DNA of 64,000 bases from Vanilla planifolia (taxonomy: Eukaryota; Streptophyta; Magnoliopsida; Asparagales; Orchidaceae), in the NCBI GenBank assembly GCA_023846275.1, contig JAIUJO010000070.1, forward strand, positions 1,810,501-1,874,500. The letters run 5' to 3'. Positions 1 through 13,849 of the stretch are shown here, piece by piece; the stretch's first letter is position 1; the number at the start of each line of letters is the position of its first letter. Under the pieces are notes generated by a model. The model saw only the letters and a program-made list of their open reading frames with translations, made no database searches and was not told where the DNA came from. The translations under genes were made by a program, and so were the position numbers.

Positions 1-1779
1 GTAGAAAAATAAAAAAATATTAATAAGATGTTATACCTACTATAATATGATACATAAAAATTATATAGAAAATATGTAAGCAGAAAAATTTTTATTACAA
101 AACAAAATTCATAAAATAAAAGATTTTGCCAAAATAATTAAAATTTTAAATTTTGTAAAATATTTCAAAGGAATATCTCGTAAAATTAATTATTGATAAT
201 ATTTTAGTGAAAGAAAAAACTTATAAAAAATAATTAATGAATAAAGGGTATTCAATACCTTCGTCGAATAGTCCAAATAAAAAATTATCAAAAATATAAT
301 ATAAATTTAATATGCTGAAACCAAAAAATTAAATAAATATAAAACATTAAAAGGTATTTAACAATAAGTAAGTTTATGTTGTTAAAAACTGGATGCATAG
401 TATGCTAAATAAAATATTTTGTTAATTTAATGATGAGAAATAAGTAATTTTTAAAAAAATAATAAAAGAACTGAATTAATATGGTAATAAAATATTTTGA
501 AAAAATATAGAATATGCATTATATAGTACTAAAATTCTTTTAGTGATACAATGATCAAAATGTGTTTGCAGAAATCTATGTTCTTATGCAAATATTTTAA
601 CTAAAAGATAAAATAATAAGTTTGATGTCAACAAATGAATAACATGAATACTATGATTTGTAGGTATAATTGTGAAAATACAAACAAAGCAAAAAATTTA
701 AGAGGTAAAGCTTGATGACTATTATCAATAGAAATTTTTTCAAGAACATAAAAATGTCGTGATTAATAGTTCTTACTTAAGTGAATATTTATAAAAAAAT
801 TATTAAGTAGAAAATAAAATATTTTCATTGTTGAAGGATATGATTAACACAAATATAAGATAATTATCTTTTATTTATTAAAAATTATTAAAAATACAAG
901 AAGATCTTCTTGTAAATGACTTGATGACTAATTTAAAATGTTTAACTATATTTCTGCTTAAAGTTAATCAAAAAGATTTTTAAAAAAATAAGCTTGTTAA
1001 AAACATTTGTAATAATAGAATAATAGAAATAATAAAATATGATAAATAGAATTCATTAACATAAAAAAATTTGCACTATAAAAATGAAGATTATCACATA
1101 CAAAAAAATCATCATAGTAAAGTAATTATGCTTATTATCTCATTTGTAGAAGAAAATTAAAGTGATAAAAAAGAAAAACACAATATTAAGATGCTAGTGC
1201 AACTAAAATGGGGTAAAAGATTCATAAATTATGAAATTATTAAGGCAATAAAAAAACTATTCACATGAAAAAAATTTATGTAATTACAATAAACAAAAAT
1301 CATAATAAAAACCTAATAGTAATCTTCAATATATGGACAACAAGATAATAAAACTTCTCTATTATACCATTATAAAAGGTAAGGAAGTCTCATACACAAA
1401 AGGAACACTTTGATGCTTGACCATAAAGAAATCCTTTCCATTCTTATTCCACACATGGTTAGATCAATATTTTAGTTAATTGACTTATTCTTCCAACATT
1501 AATCTCCTTCCATCATTGTTCGCCTATCATATCTACAAGCAAAGCTACATAACTAATTAATATGCTACTAAATTTGATTATTAACATGAAAATATCTTAG
1601 AGTATTCCTCAGGGAGCTAAGAACTTTTTTTTATTATTACTTATAGTCTAAGTTTATGATAATGTAATTAAATGTTGTGCAAGAAAACATTTGTTGGATA
1701 TTATTATATGAAGTAAGATTTAAAAGTAAATGAAGCATACGAATGAGCTCCCACTCACTCAAGTAATTCTCTTAAAATC
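1..1779. other. AT-rich unassigned sequence, possible copia 3' flank
   Basis: No frame, RNA gene or repeat is recognisable from 1 to about 1,300. From about 1,300 to 1,779 the base composition is less extreme. This stretch lies directly downstream, on the minus strand, of the copia RNase H remnant, where that element's polypurine tract and 3' LTR would be expected. A purine-rich minus-strand stretch near 1,745-1,770 is a weak polypurine-tract candidate. No second LTR is visible, so LTR status is unproven. Confidence 0.3.
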
Positions 1780-3300
1780 AAGTTTAATGTCTCCTTATTT
1801 TGTCATCATAAAAGAATAACAAATTCTATGGAATAAACCTTTGCTAAGAAGCTTTGTTAAACTACCAACTAGTTGCATGTTGCTAACATCAAATTGAATG
1901 TCTACCATATTTCAGTTTATATGGTCTCTGATGAAATGGTGCCTAAAATTAATTATTTTTAATCTTATAGTATTTTATTAGGTTTTGAGTGGGATAAAGG
2001 ACATTCAAATAGACATATTTTTTTGGCATTTTTTTGTAAATGAAATCTCATATAATCTAATTTCCTTTTTAAACCAAAAACTTTTACTAAAATCCTCCCA
2101 ATGCTATATATTATTGTTAATTTTTTTCTAAAGCAAAAATTCCTTTTTCTCTAGATCATGAGTTTATGTGCTGTAAAAAAAAATAATTGAATTCCTATAA
2201 TATTTTCTTATGTAGTTGAGAACATGCATAATGTTTATAGCGATGTCCTATTAAATCATGACATAATTGAAATTTGGCATACGATAACCCTAATAACTTT
2301 TTGTGAAATAAGCACAAAAACATTCTATTTATAGCTTCGAGATGGATGTCCTTAGAGCCTGATTAAAACCAATCAAAAAATTCTAACACTAAATTAAAAG
2401 TTAGCTCGTCATATAATTAAGGAACATATCATCCCTTGGTATACACAAAAATCTGTATGTTTTCCTTTCTGTTGTTTAGTAAATAGCATGGTGGGGACTC
2501 TTGAAAGTAGAAATACTTTTGAGTTTCTTATGATCTAGAAATTTTAACAACTCATTTATATATTTTACTTAAGATAAAATGATACCTTCCTTATCCTACT
2601 AAACTTTTAATCTATAAAAATAGATGACATATCCCATATGTTAATCTGTAATCCAACACCCATAAAAATCCTAAGTCATTCACATGAGTCCAAGTTTGTT
2701 GATCCAAATATGATATTGTCTACATAATATTGGATTAGAAGAAGTTCATTAGCATATCTAATGATGAACAAAGTTATATCTAAATTCCTATCCTAAAATA
2801 ATATGTTTGAGTAGATATCTACTAAGTATGTAATACCATGATCTTTGATCATGCTACAATTCATATAATTCTGTCAATAGCTTATGCACATTATTTTGAT
2901 GAGGATAATGTTGAATACAATCAAATTATTCTACATATGCTTTCTACTAAATAACAAGATCTAAGGTGTTCTTAACATCCATTTGGTACAATTTAAGTAA
3001 CTTGTAATAAGAAAAAGTTAAAAAATGATCTTGTTGCATTAAACCTTACCATTGGTTTAAGTATTTTGTCTAACTTTAATCCTTCCACTAAGTTATCACC
3101 ATTTGCTACTAGACTTCCATTATTTTGAATGTAAATACATGATCATTTAATTTTTATTTTTGGATACACACTTTTTCCACAACAATGCGGTCACTTGGCC
3201 TACCTTTTAATTCAAAAACATTAACTCTCAAAAACAAGTTGAAACCATCTAGTATTGACACATAAAAAAATTCTTTCCTCAAAGCATCACTTGTAGATAA
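1780..3300 (-). pseudogene. Ty1/copia pol remnant: reverse transcriptase plus RNase H
   Basis: This is a degenerate piece of a copia-type polyprotein read on the minus strand, with stops and frame changes throughout. In order from its N-terminal side, 3,172-3,222 reads VFELKGRPSDRIVVEKV, matching the start of the copia RT (usual form WELVPRPxxxxVIGxxWVF). Next, 3,071-3,116 reads LVANGDNLVEGL (usual LVAxGYxQxEGIDY). The catalytic box at 2,715-2,726 reads YVDN inside YYVDNIIFGST, where families normally have YVDD. A segment near 2,500-2,600 reads DKEGIIL and KYINELLKF, matching the IFxxQxKYxxxLLKKF region. The RNase H tail near 1,838-1,930 reads HHFIRDHI and SLTKLLSKG (usual FTKPLP). Loss of the second catalytic Asp plus many stops make it inactive. 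The family call is firm; the exact ends are not. Confidence 0.85.
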
Positions 3301-3424
3301 AAATTATATAATTTCTTTTTAAAGAAAGGCATTGGTTTCTACTCAAAAAGACAGGTCACTTAAGGTTACATCTTTAAGGTGATTTTCATTTTATACTAAT
3401 TCCTTTGATGCAACTATTTCCTTT

Positions 3425-3720
3425 TTTTGAAGTTTGAACATCTCATTATAAACTTTATGTAAGATCAAAAGATAACATCCTTATCCTACTTCACTTGTAA
3501 TTTGAGAAACTATAAAAACTCAGTAGTTATGTTCATCTCAAATCCTACACCCACATGCTTACAAAGTCATTTTAATAAGCCCTAGTTTATTGATCAAAAT
3601 ATATCAAACTAGAAGAAGTTAATTAGTACAATCCTTGATGAACAAAATCTTGTCTACATCCTCACACTAAAATAACATTTAAATAGAAATCTAAAAGTTT
3701 GTCATACCAAGATTTTTTTT
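3425..3720 (-). pseudogene. Second partial copy of the copia RT segment
   Basis: This segment repeats in the same orientation the part of the neighbouring copia remnant at about 2,530-2,870. On the minus strand, 3,511-3,546 reads FEMNITTEFL and continues with FLKLQVK. This corresponds to the copia RT stretch FEMSMMGEL, FFLGLQxKQ that follows the YVDD box. The plus-strand text around 3,440-3,485 closely parallels 2,545-2,590. The copy lacks the RT start and the RNase H tail. It could be a local duplication inside one element or the edge of a second copia insertion. Confidence 0.65.
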
Positions 3721-4562
3721 TGTCATTCAATTTTAGTTTTCTAAAGCCTTCCATGCCTTCTAAATCTTTGTCTTAGTTTTGATGCATAATTTGATCAAAC
3801 ACCACTTGAACAGGTTCCATTATGACTAAGGTTTTTTAAAAAATTGCTAATTGGTCTATCTATTTGAAGAATATTCTATTGAGATAACTTACATTAACTT
3901 GGTTTCTGATTTCTAATTCCTATCTTCTTATTGATGTAACAATATAATCAAAGTATGCATAAGTTTTCATATTTAAGCTTCTTTATATTGAAACATAGAT
4001 ATAATATTTTGTTCATAATTTGTTTGATAATAAATCTATTTAGACATTGAGATCATTAGAATGGCTTTAATTACAATGGCATTATGGTTTTGGGATCCTA
4101 TATCATCAAAGGAAAAGTAGATATAGCTTTTATAGCTTTAAGAAGGAGAGAAACATTGTATGATGTGTAACATAGAGGATGCTCAATTAAGTATTTAGTT
4201 GGATAATTTAATAATATATGGTATATCCATAACAAATAGAATGAACTGTACTATATTAGTCATTGTGGCATATTGTTAGCAAGCTATTATTGAATGTAGT
4301 GATGTTAAATTAAACTGAATTCAAGTTGAGGCTATCCACCATAAAAATTCATATGCTGCTTATTAAGGCAACTTTTGTCTTGCAAAATAATAGGTCAAAT
4401 ACATCTTGACTAAATATTAAGACTTATATGGCATGGCTAAAAAAATTATATTACATAGGATTCCAAACATCATAAATTTTTAAAAGGATGCATGATACTT
4501 ATTATCGTCAAGTAATGTTTAACACAACATTGTAGGCTAAAAATAGAATTCAATGAATGATA
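3721..4562. other. Unassigned spacer
   Basis: This lies between the copia remnants and the tandem duplication. I see no readable coding motif, RNA gene or internal repeat. Part of it may be further upstream copia sequence too decayed to recognise. Confidence 0.4.
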
Positions 4563-6169
4563 ATATTTAAATGAGTTAAGAATATCTTAAGGTTATGAAA
4601 ATTAGGTTCTTATGTAGGTATAATAAGTATTGAACTTTAATTAATTTTCTTATTCGATAATAATTATTTGTCTAACATAGAGTTGACATTTTACATAGTA
4701 TTAATTATCATTATACTTATATGAACAAATTAAGAGTACACCTCTTGATATAGATATGAGTGTAGAAACTATTAAGAATATCCACATAATAAAAACATGA
4801 GTTAAAAAGAGTAGGTTTAGCTTATGGAAAATTTGAAATGAAAATTAAGAAGTTCACTTTTAAGAAGAGGATCATGTATTCATAAAGATATGCTGAATGA
4901 AATGCTTTATAATGTCTGGAAAATGAGGATAAATATAAATAATGAATTTTGTTCCTTTATAGATTATTGAAATAAATTGTTAAATTACTTAAAAGATAGT
5001 TCTATCATTACCTTTAGCAAGAACACATCATGCATTTTGTCTTTCAATTTTAATAAAATTTATTGCTAATACTACATATATAGCATAGTGGTGCATCCAA
5101 GATTGTTTCATGATTAAAGGCCAATGGGGTCTTAACATTAGAAATCAAGAAAATAAAGAAGAAGACCATCTCATGTTGAATGTATAATGGACAAGTTAAA
5201 CTAACTAGTAGCTATTTGGAAAGTAGAGGAAGATATTCTTTAAAGGCATCACAAAGTTTTTTGAATTTGAATGGTTGAATTCTTATATGTACGGAAATTT
5301 ACAAAATATTCAAAAAACTTTAAAATTTATTTAATATTTGTTTAATAAATGTAAGTTCATTATAAAATTTTTTTGAATGTGATGAAATGAAATTTGCATA
5401 TGGATATTTTGGTATAAGATTACAAAGACTATAATTTAAGTGAACTAATAATATGGATGAGTTTTATATGAAATTTTTCAAAAAAAATTTACAAAAGTCA
5501 TTTCGACTAGAATGTGTAAGACAACAGAGTGTTTATAAGGTTTTTGTCACAAGGGATATCTAAAAAAGTGAAAATTATGTACCAAATATTGAGAGTTGTG
5601 AGAGGAAAGTAACTAACAACATAGATGTTATAGTTGGGAGCAAGATGGAAATTTGGTATAAAGGATAGGAAGAGGGGCACATATCAGATAATTATGAAAG
5701 GACGTTTAAAGAAACAGAAGGAATAGAATTGATAAAGCGATTATATCATGATTTTTTTAATGAAACTAAGGCCAGTCCCATCTTAGCAGTGGATTTAACT
5801 TTCTTAAAATATTAATAATGTTCGAAGTTAATATGTATGTCACACAAGACATTTAATATTCTTAAAAAAACTTTCATTAGTAAAGTACATCGTAATGGTA
5901 GTTTTGGAATGGTGAAACCTTTTAGAAAGTGAGACATTATTTGATGTGGCAACCAAATGGTCCCATAAATGTTTGGAATTGTCCAAAACTATTGTAGCAG
6001 GGAGATAACGTCACTATCAAATGATAGTCGATATTTTATGATCGTTTCATAGAGTATGGGATTCTTTAATATGTTATGTTCTTGACATTTAATTATGGTA
6101 TTTTGTTTCATAACAACAAACCATAAGAATTACTTATATATTATTTTGAGTAAAATTTGTAGATTTTAG

Positions 6170-7150
6170 AAAATTAATATTCGTGTTCATTGCAGCATTT
6201 AAAAAAGAAGAAGAGATGTCGTTTGAATTTTATAACGAGATTTATTCTAAATTTAATTATAGTTGTTTCAAATTTTTATTAAATATTAAGTATGATTGAA
6301 ATCCCTCATACAAGGAACAAAAATTAAATGTTCTTTGAATTAATCATCTTAGAAAAGTTTTAGGACTCTAAAATCTCAATCTTGTCTTTACCATCCAAAT
6401 AACCACTCAATTCTTATGAAAATTTTGAAAATCCTCTACAAAAAACCTTTTGCAAAAAGTGTATTTTAATTATAAAAATTAATTCGTAAAAAAATAATAA
6501 TATAATTAAAATAATGTTAAAACATATTATTAAAAAGAACCAAAAGTACCAAAGAGAGCATAGTGCCTAAATACAACTTGTAGTGCTTATCATGTTGATA
6601 AAATAACTCTCAAACTTGTCTCACAATTTTAGTTGTCATTTTTATAATTTATTAATTAAAAAGAATGGTTGAGTTTTTTAATAAAAAGAGTATTGACTAA
6701 TTGGTCAATTTGACAAGTTTTTAAGTCATCATAAGATATTTATAAATAGGTATAATCTTTAATAAGATATACTAATAAAATTTTTTATAAAATCAGAAGA
6801 AACATTTTTCAAGTCATCATATTAGATCATTTATTGCACAATGCTCATTAAGTCTTTTTTATGGTGTACAATTTAGTTGTCACATTAACTATCTCTACTT
6901 TCTTCTGAAATAAGCTAAGTTCTTAATTTTTTATAATTATAATTCATTTAATTAAAACACTTGTGGTTCATCAAGCTTTCATTTAAGCATAAGACTTTTA
7001 TGTGTAGTAATTTATGTTTTATGTTATCAAATTATTTTATTTTTGTTGCCAAGTTTACTTGGTTGTAAGGTCATGAAAGCCTCTTTCTATTATTTCATTG
7101 TGAGGATTTACCTCCTTTGGAAAAATACTTTATATGATTGAAAATAGTAC
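6170..7150 (+). repeat. S sub-repeat, copy S1a (internally deleted)
   Basis: This is the first of two S copies inside tandem unit 1. It starts with text like that at 7,915, 13,865 and 16,078 (a gtgttca motif, then an A/G-rich stretch). It ends around 7,080-7,150 with ttggttgtaaggtcat followed by tgaggatttacctcc. Compared with S1b it lacks several hundred bases after about 6,620, including the part corresponding to 14,330-14,800. No coding frame was seen. Confidence 0.65.
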
Positions 7151-7909
7151 CTCAGTTATCCTAAATATGTTGGAGCTAAAATTGTGTATGTTCATAAATT
7201 TAATAATTAAAATAAATTATTGAACGTTATAGCTTTAATGAAATAAATAATATTTGAGAAATTAAGTTTAGAAAATTAAAATAAAATAAGTAAGAAAAAT
7301 GAAAGTCGTTGAAGAAAATTCTTAAAACTTTAAATTTAAGATAGATCTTTCAAAACAATAAGTTATAAATAAAACTACGATTTGTGTTAAAATTTTAATC
7401 TTGACATAACCATTAAGCCTTTGCAAAACATTTGAAGTCATCCATAACACAAGATAAAATAAATAATAAATTTTGGTAATAGTTATCTAGAAATAGTTAA
7501 ATCAATTTAAAAGGAATTGTGCACAAGACTACTAGATAAAACTATATTTTGTACAAAATAAACTTAAAGGAGTTGGGCCATAGTTTAACAAATTTGTAAA
7601 TTTTTGAATAATTTACTAAACATAGACTGACTCTCTCTAAGTGTTGTAAACAAGAGGTAGAATAGAAATTAAAAGATTAAAATAAGCAAAAATTAAGCTG
7701 GATCATTACTCTAGTCATGATGTACATATAGGTGCAGCATTAACTATCATGCATATTACTTTTGTAAATAGTTTACATTTTTATAAATTTCTTTACAAGT
7801 TTTGTTATCAAGTGGGATAGATTATTGTGTTGATTCCTCATTATGCTGCTTTCTTTGATTATCATAAGCCCTAATAATTACTAATGAATCAATCTAAGTA
7901 AATTTTTAG

Positions 7910-9390
7910 ATTTTACATAGATGATACTTGTTTTTTTCACAAAACTTAAAAAGATGAAGCAGAGAAGAAATTTTGTCACAATCATCCTTGGTTAGATTAA
8001 CAAATAACTGAGACAAGTATGTTCAATATAGTTTTAGTTATTAAAATTCTATTTTAATTTTAAAATTAAGCTTGATTAAAATCACTCTTTGAAGGCAAAA
8101 AAAATTTTTAGTTTAAATTAATTATTTTAGAAAAATATTAAGATTCTAAAATCTTTATCATTTGTTAACAATCTAAAGAAGTATTTTATTCTTGATCAAT
8201 TCTTTAGAAATATTATATAAATCACTTATTTCAAAAAGTATTATATTTATAAAAATTAAATTTTAAAGCTAATACTTAATTAAAATAAAAAAAGAACAAT
8301 ATATCACTAATAATATGGAAAATGCAGAGTTAGAACATAGCTTCTAAATACGGTGAATTGGGCATATCAGATCAATAAAATAACTTCATAATTCATCAAA
8401 TAATTTTTGTTCTATACATAACCCATCAAATAATAAGGTAAATGACTTTTGAACAAACAAGGGGTTACAAACGCGAAACAAAGCTCTTATAAGATGGCAT
8501 AGGAAAATTCTTATAAAGCAATAATAATCCATCATTCTTGCAATCTGTAACCAAAATGTCTATTCATTTTGCATGAATATACTCAAAATTTTTGAAGTCA
8601 TTTTATGATTTTATCATGCAATTTTTCTATCAAATGATCATATTTTCATTAGAATTTTGAAAACACATTATTAGATTCATTATTTGATAACGAAATTTTT
8701 TGATCACACATTTCATTTTTTGTCCACGCATAAGATCTAAATCTGGTAATTAGGTAACAATTTAGATCTTTTGGTCCAGACCAAATAGTGCTTGCTTAAT
8801 CTAAGCCATCACATCGTGCATTTTTCATGATCAAATGGTCTAGGAGCATTTTGATCAAGTTATTCTTTTGCAATGTCTCTTTTAGCCATTATTTCAAGAC
8901 ATTAGGATTTTTATAATTTATTTGTAATGACTAATGAATCATTTTTTATAAGTGCTTTTAACAATTAGAAAAATGTCTATAAATTTGTGAATTCCTAAAT
9001 GAAATTGATTGATAAAATTTTTATAAAATCAAAAGAAAAATTTTCAAGTGATGACATTCAAGTCATTAGCACCTAATGATCATCATCACATCCTTATGCT
9101 TTGTCCTTCACATAAAAAACTTTTAATCTCTACATTCTTAAAAAATCAGTGAAGTTCTCAATTGTTTTGTTTCTAATTGATTCATTTAAAAAACCTATAC
9201 CATACAAAAAAAATTTCAAGCATAATGTTTTTGTTTGCATCAATTTTTTAATTTATGTCTTTTTGTTATTTCATTTTGTTTCTAAGTTTGTTTTGTAGTA
9301 AGGCCGTACAAGTGAAGTTTTATTGTTTTTTTATTATACTACTTTAACCTACACGTGATTTGGCAAAAAACTTAAATCAGTTATTTTTTT
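7910..9390 (+). repeat. S sub-repeat, copy S2a
   Basis: This is the second S copy of unit 1, aligned with S1a, S1b, S2b and S3. Shared marks include ttctaaaatctt near 8,150, a gaacatag block near 8,330, the cluster of GATC-containing words at 8,630-8,830, and the terminal region with a T-rich tract and gtaaggc near 9,300. The best match is S2b at 16,080-17,470, as expected if the whole 8-kb unit was duplicated after S itself had duplicated. Confidence 0.7.
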
Positions 9391-9559
9391 GTTAGTTTTT
9401 TTTCAGGGGTAGAGGTATGCTTGATTTTAAGCTGAACCACTTGGAAAATATTCATCTACCACTTGTATGTTTGTTAACTATTTTTATAATTTTCTTAAAA
9501 AGTTTTATGAAAAGAAAATGAATATATTTTAAATGAGTTAACATATTTTAATATAAAAT

Positions 9560-10950
9560 TACTATTTACTAAAATTAACTTTTAAAGTTGTACTCAATGT
9601 TATTAAAAATCATATATTAAAGTATTTTTGTAAAATATTTTCTAGAAAAATAATTTTTATTTCTAACAATTCACTTCTCTCGTATTAAATAACACTTCAT
9701 TATATGCATATGATAAAGTTTGGATCTACAAAAAATGGTGAATTATAAGGAATAAAAATTTAAGTTTCTTGCAAAATTTTTTTAATAGATAGTTTAAAAG
9801 TATTTAATAAAACTATAACATAATTTAAAATAAATTAATTTATTAAATAAAAAAATTATAAAATAATTTAAATAAAAAATCAATAAGAACTAAAATATAC
9901 ACCAACGATATTTAGGTGGCTTACCTTAAAAAAGCCTGCATTCAACCCTGACAAAATCTAAGAAAAAAATACTAAATGTAAACATTTGTAGATAGACATG
10001 TAGGCCAAACCCTCATAATAAAAATTAATACAACTAAAATCTTATTCTTAATAAAATAATTAATGAGACAAAAATATCTTAATTAAACCAATTATAAATA
10101 AAAACATAATAACTTAACTAACTTAAAAAGAAAGTTGTGATTAATAGTTTAGCGACTAAAGGAAGTAACTATAGTTGCAACAATTATTATGAGCTAGTGA
10201 TGACATTAATAGCATGGCTTCAAAAGTTTATTTAACTCATATGAAAATTCAACAATTCATTTTATTACAAAATTCTTTTTTTTATAAATATTTTTATGAC
10301 TGAAAGTATTTACCAAAGAAGCAAGATAACTATTATTATTTCACTTATTTTTTTATTTTTTGTTGAAAAATTATTATTTTTAAAAAATATTCTAAAGACT
10401 CAAAAAGTAGCAAAAAGAGATGTTGTGCTTGAATCACTTGATTAAAAAGAACTGAGACTAATTGTTCAGGAAAACTGTATGATCCAACAAGTGGGATTAG
10501 ATGTGAAAGTTTAAAAAGAAGTATTTAATCAAAACCATTAGATCTTATTATTGGTCTGATGGCTAAATTTTGATCTTACATAAGGAATAATAACTATTCA
10601 ATTGATTATTAAATTGTATTAGACTTTATAAAAAGACAGATAAGATGAAGGTCGTCTGATCATGAAATTGCATGATCGGATGGTTATAGTAATCCCCACA
10701 ATTTCGAAACATGTGTGAAACAAAGGATTTGCTTTAGTCCTATACTGTGTAAGTCAACAAAGATGTTTTGTATATAAACCTTTACTTGTTGCTCAAAGTC
10801 AACATATTTGGGGTCTGGATCCCCCTGATTTGCTTGAGAAGTCATTACAAGTGTTGTTAGTATCGATTTTATACGTTGTATATGTGAATTCGAGGGTACT
10901 AACCCATTTTAAGTGTCGACTAAACTATTTTTGTAGTTGTACTTAGTACA
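9560..10950 (+). repeat. A sub-repeat, copy A1, with TATA-like motif
   Basis: This repeat follows S2a. It begins in an extremely AT-rich stretch and continues through a region with the word caaaccctcataa near 10,005. It then has GATC-rich words at 10,480-10,690 (gatcggatggtt) and a TATA-like motif (tatataaacc) near 10,770. After that come gttgctcaaagtcaac and a ggatccccc word near 10,818. Copies lie at 17,650-19,050, 20,780-21,600 and 46,430-47,560. A TATA motif followed by a less AT-rich leader would fit a decayed LTR, but no TG...CA ends or paired LTRs are demonstrated. Confidence 0.65.
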
Positions 10951-12092
10951 CCAACATGCAGATGAATTTAGGGATTTGCACTCAAGATCTCTTAACCATA
11001 GCTAATGTCTTTTAAGCACAGTAAAGAAATTATATTTTTATTTCTAATCATTACAATTATTTAGTATTATTTTGCTTTTAATTATTATAATTAAAATGTA
11101 TATTTTACAAATGTTTTTAAATAAATACTAAGATTTGATAAAAAATAAAAAAAATTAGAGATAGCAAAAGAGAATGGAATAAGTTTTTGAGAACCTAATA
11201 ATTTCTTTTTTTTTTTGCATCTCATAAAAAGTACTTCAATGAAACTGCATATTTTTATTAAAATAAAATTAAAATAACGAAATTTGAATGTAAAATATAT
11301 CCCTTAATGGTTTGTCACTCCAACTAAGATGATCTTAATGGGATTTTCCTTTGCCCCACTTCGTCAATTTTTCTCATGAATAGAAGTATTGATTTTCGAA
11401 AATCTAAAAGTTAATTTCAACAAATTTATTAACAATTCTTAGAATTTGTCATAAAAAAATAAAATACAATGTGTGGAGGTCAATTTTAAAAAAATAACTC
11501 AATTTTGATGATAACAAAACTTTTAATAAATTTAATTAAAAAACATAAATTATTTATGAAAGAATAACTAAAATAATTAAAAATAAACTCTACTTACATG
11601 TATGTCATGAATATATTAACGCTCCTTCTTAATTTATACTTATTTCTTTCAATTTCTATTCTCTTTCAATTTCTATTGTCACTCTTAGTGGCTCAAACAA
11701 AATTTTATAAATTTTTAGTAAACTTCAAATTTTATAAATTTTTCAAGTAATTAATGAATTAGTTTATTTTTTTAAGAAAACCATTTCCATCTAATTACAC
11801 TTTAATGGATAGCTTAGGGCCAACTCACACAATTCCTTTCAAATTGTTTTAGCTCTTTTTTATAGTAATTTCAACAAAATAATATTTAAGGTACATTGTT
11901 GCATTATTTTTTATTCAAAATTTTCAAAAAAGTTTAATTATTATGATAAAATCAATTCTAAAATAAATCAAAATTTCATATTTGACCTATTTATTATAAT
12001 CCTAAAAATGTTTTCAAGTTTTAGATTTTTTAATGCTATGTCCTTTTCCCTATTTATTTCTTTTGAAAATTTTAAATTTTATTTCTTAAATC
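10951..12092. other. Rest of tandem unit 1, no gene
   Basis: This shares order with 19,050-20,186 but contains no recognisable coding motif. A short direct redundancy (ctttcaatttctattctctttcaatttctattg split across 11,645-11,680) is present in this copy and blurred in unit 2. Confidence 0.5.
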
Positions 12093-13849
12093 CTATTTAA
12101 AAGAATTAAGAACATGTTAAGGTTATGAAAATTAGGTTTTTGATGTGGCTTGGATAAATATTTTACTTTTAGTTAATTTTCTTAAATAATAATAATAATT
12201 TGTCAAGTATACAGATGACACTTTACATAGTATTATATAATATCTATGATTAATTACCATTATACTAATATGAACAATTTATGAGTACTAAACTTCATAT
12301 ATATATGATTTTAGAAACTATTTAGAATATCCACATAATCAAAGCACTAGTTAAAAAAGAATAGGTTTACTCCATTGAAATTTTGAAAGGAAAATTAAGA
12401 AAGTGGACCTTTAAGAAGAGGGTCATGTATTCATAAAGGTATCTCTAATAAAATGCATTATAATGTTTGGGAAATGATGATAATTATAAATGGAGTTTTG
12501 TTTTTTTATAGATTGTTGAAAAAAAATTGTTTCATTACCTACAAGATAGTTTTGCCATTATCATCAATGAGAGCACATCATGTATTTTGTCTTTAAACTT
12601 TAATAAAATGTGTTCCTAATACTCAATATATAACATGGTGGTGCATCCAAGATTGTTTCATGAGGAAAGTCTAGTGGGATTCTTAACATAAGAAATCAAA
12701 AAATTAGTAAGAAGAGAATCCCATGTTAAATGTACAATGGACAAGTTGTACTAACTAGTAGCTATTTGGGAAGTAGTGTAAGAGATTCTTTATAGGCATC
12801 CCAACATTTTTTTTTGAATTTGAAGGATTACATTCTTGTATTTGTTGAAGTTTACAAAATATTTCGAAGACTTTAAAATTTATTTAATATTTGTTGAATA
12901 AATATAATTTCATGTTAAAATTTATTTTTAAATTAATGAGTTGAAATTTGCATTTGGATATTTTTATATAAGATCACAAAGTTTATAATTTTAAAGAACG
13001 AATAATAATTCTGCTTCAAATTGAGGTGCACATGTCATAAAAAAATACCAACACTTATTGAAAATAATATTAATTTAATTTTAATTTACTTTTTAAAGAA
13101 AGATAACAAAAGTGCAAAATGATGTTAGAAATATATGAATTATTTAATTAAACAATAATACTCAGTTTTGGTCTTAATGAAATATTTCAAAAAGAACTTC
13201 CAAAAGTATTTGCAATAAAATGTGCAAGACAACAGTGTCTTTACAACGTTTTTGTGACAAGAGATAACTAACAAAATAAAAACTATGTACAAAATGGGGA
13301 TAATTATGAGAGGAAAGAAACTAATAACATAGATATTAAAGCTAAAAGTGAAATGTAAATTTGTTATAAAGGTTAGGAAGTGGGAGACAGATAATTATGA
13401 AAGTGCTCTTAGAGAAGGAGAAGGAAAAAGTTTGATGATGTGATTATACGATCCTTTTTTTAATGAAGAAATTTCCATCTCGTGTTAATGGTGAATTTAC
13501 CTTTCTTAAAAAATCAATAATTTTTGAAGTAAAAATGTATGTCACACAAGACATTTAATATTGTTTAAAATACTTTCATGAGTGGAGTACATCCTAAGGG
13601 GAGTTTTGGAATTGTAATGCTTTGAGGCAAATGAGACATTATTTCATGTGGGTACCAAATGGCCCCATATATTGTTGGAATGGTCCAAAAGAGTAGTAGA
13701 AAAGTGATAATGTCATTATCTAATGATAATCGATATTTTCATGATCGTTTCTTAGAGTATTGGATTGTTTAGTATGTTATGTTGTCGACATTTTGTCATG
13801 GTATTTTGTTTAAAAAAAATCCTAAGAAGTATTAATATATGTTTTAGTA

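Larger units (their letters stand above)
4563..12092 (+). repeat. Tandem duplication, unit 1 (about 7.5 kb)
   Basis: This is the first of two head-to-tail copies. Shared text runs along the whole length in the same order as in unit 2. Anchor pairs are: 4,589 and 12,119 (both start aaggttatgaaaattagg); 5,091 and 12,641 (gtgcatccaagattg); 6,582 and 14,277 (agtgcttatcatgttgat); 7,101 and 15,227 (tgaggatttacctcc); 10,801 and 18,865; 11,279 and about 19,375; 12,081 and 20,173 (atttcttaaatc). The offset grows from about 7,530 to 8,095 through indels, mostly a deletion of several hundred bases near 6,620 in this unit. The junction at about 12,093 is direct: the end motif of unit 1 is followed at once by the start motif of unit 2. 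No coding remnant is recognised. The unit contains sub-repeats S1a, S2a and A1. Confidence 0.85.

Noticed and set aside
6170-9390. S1a and S2a as the two LTRs of one element
   Set aside because: They lie almost back to back with only about 760 bases between them and no coding remnant, and S1b and S2b repeat the same arrangement. A tandem sub-repeat explains it better.
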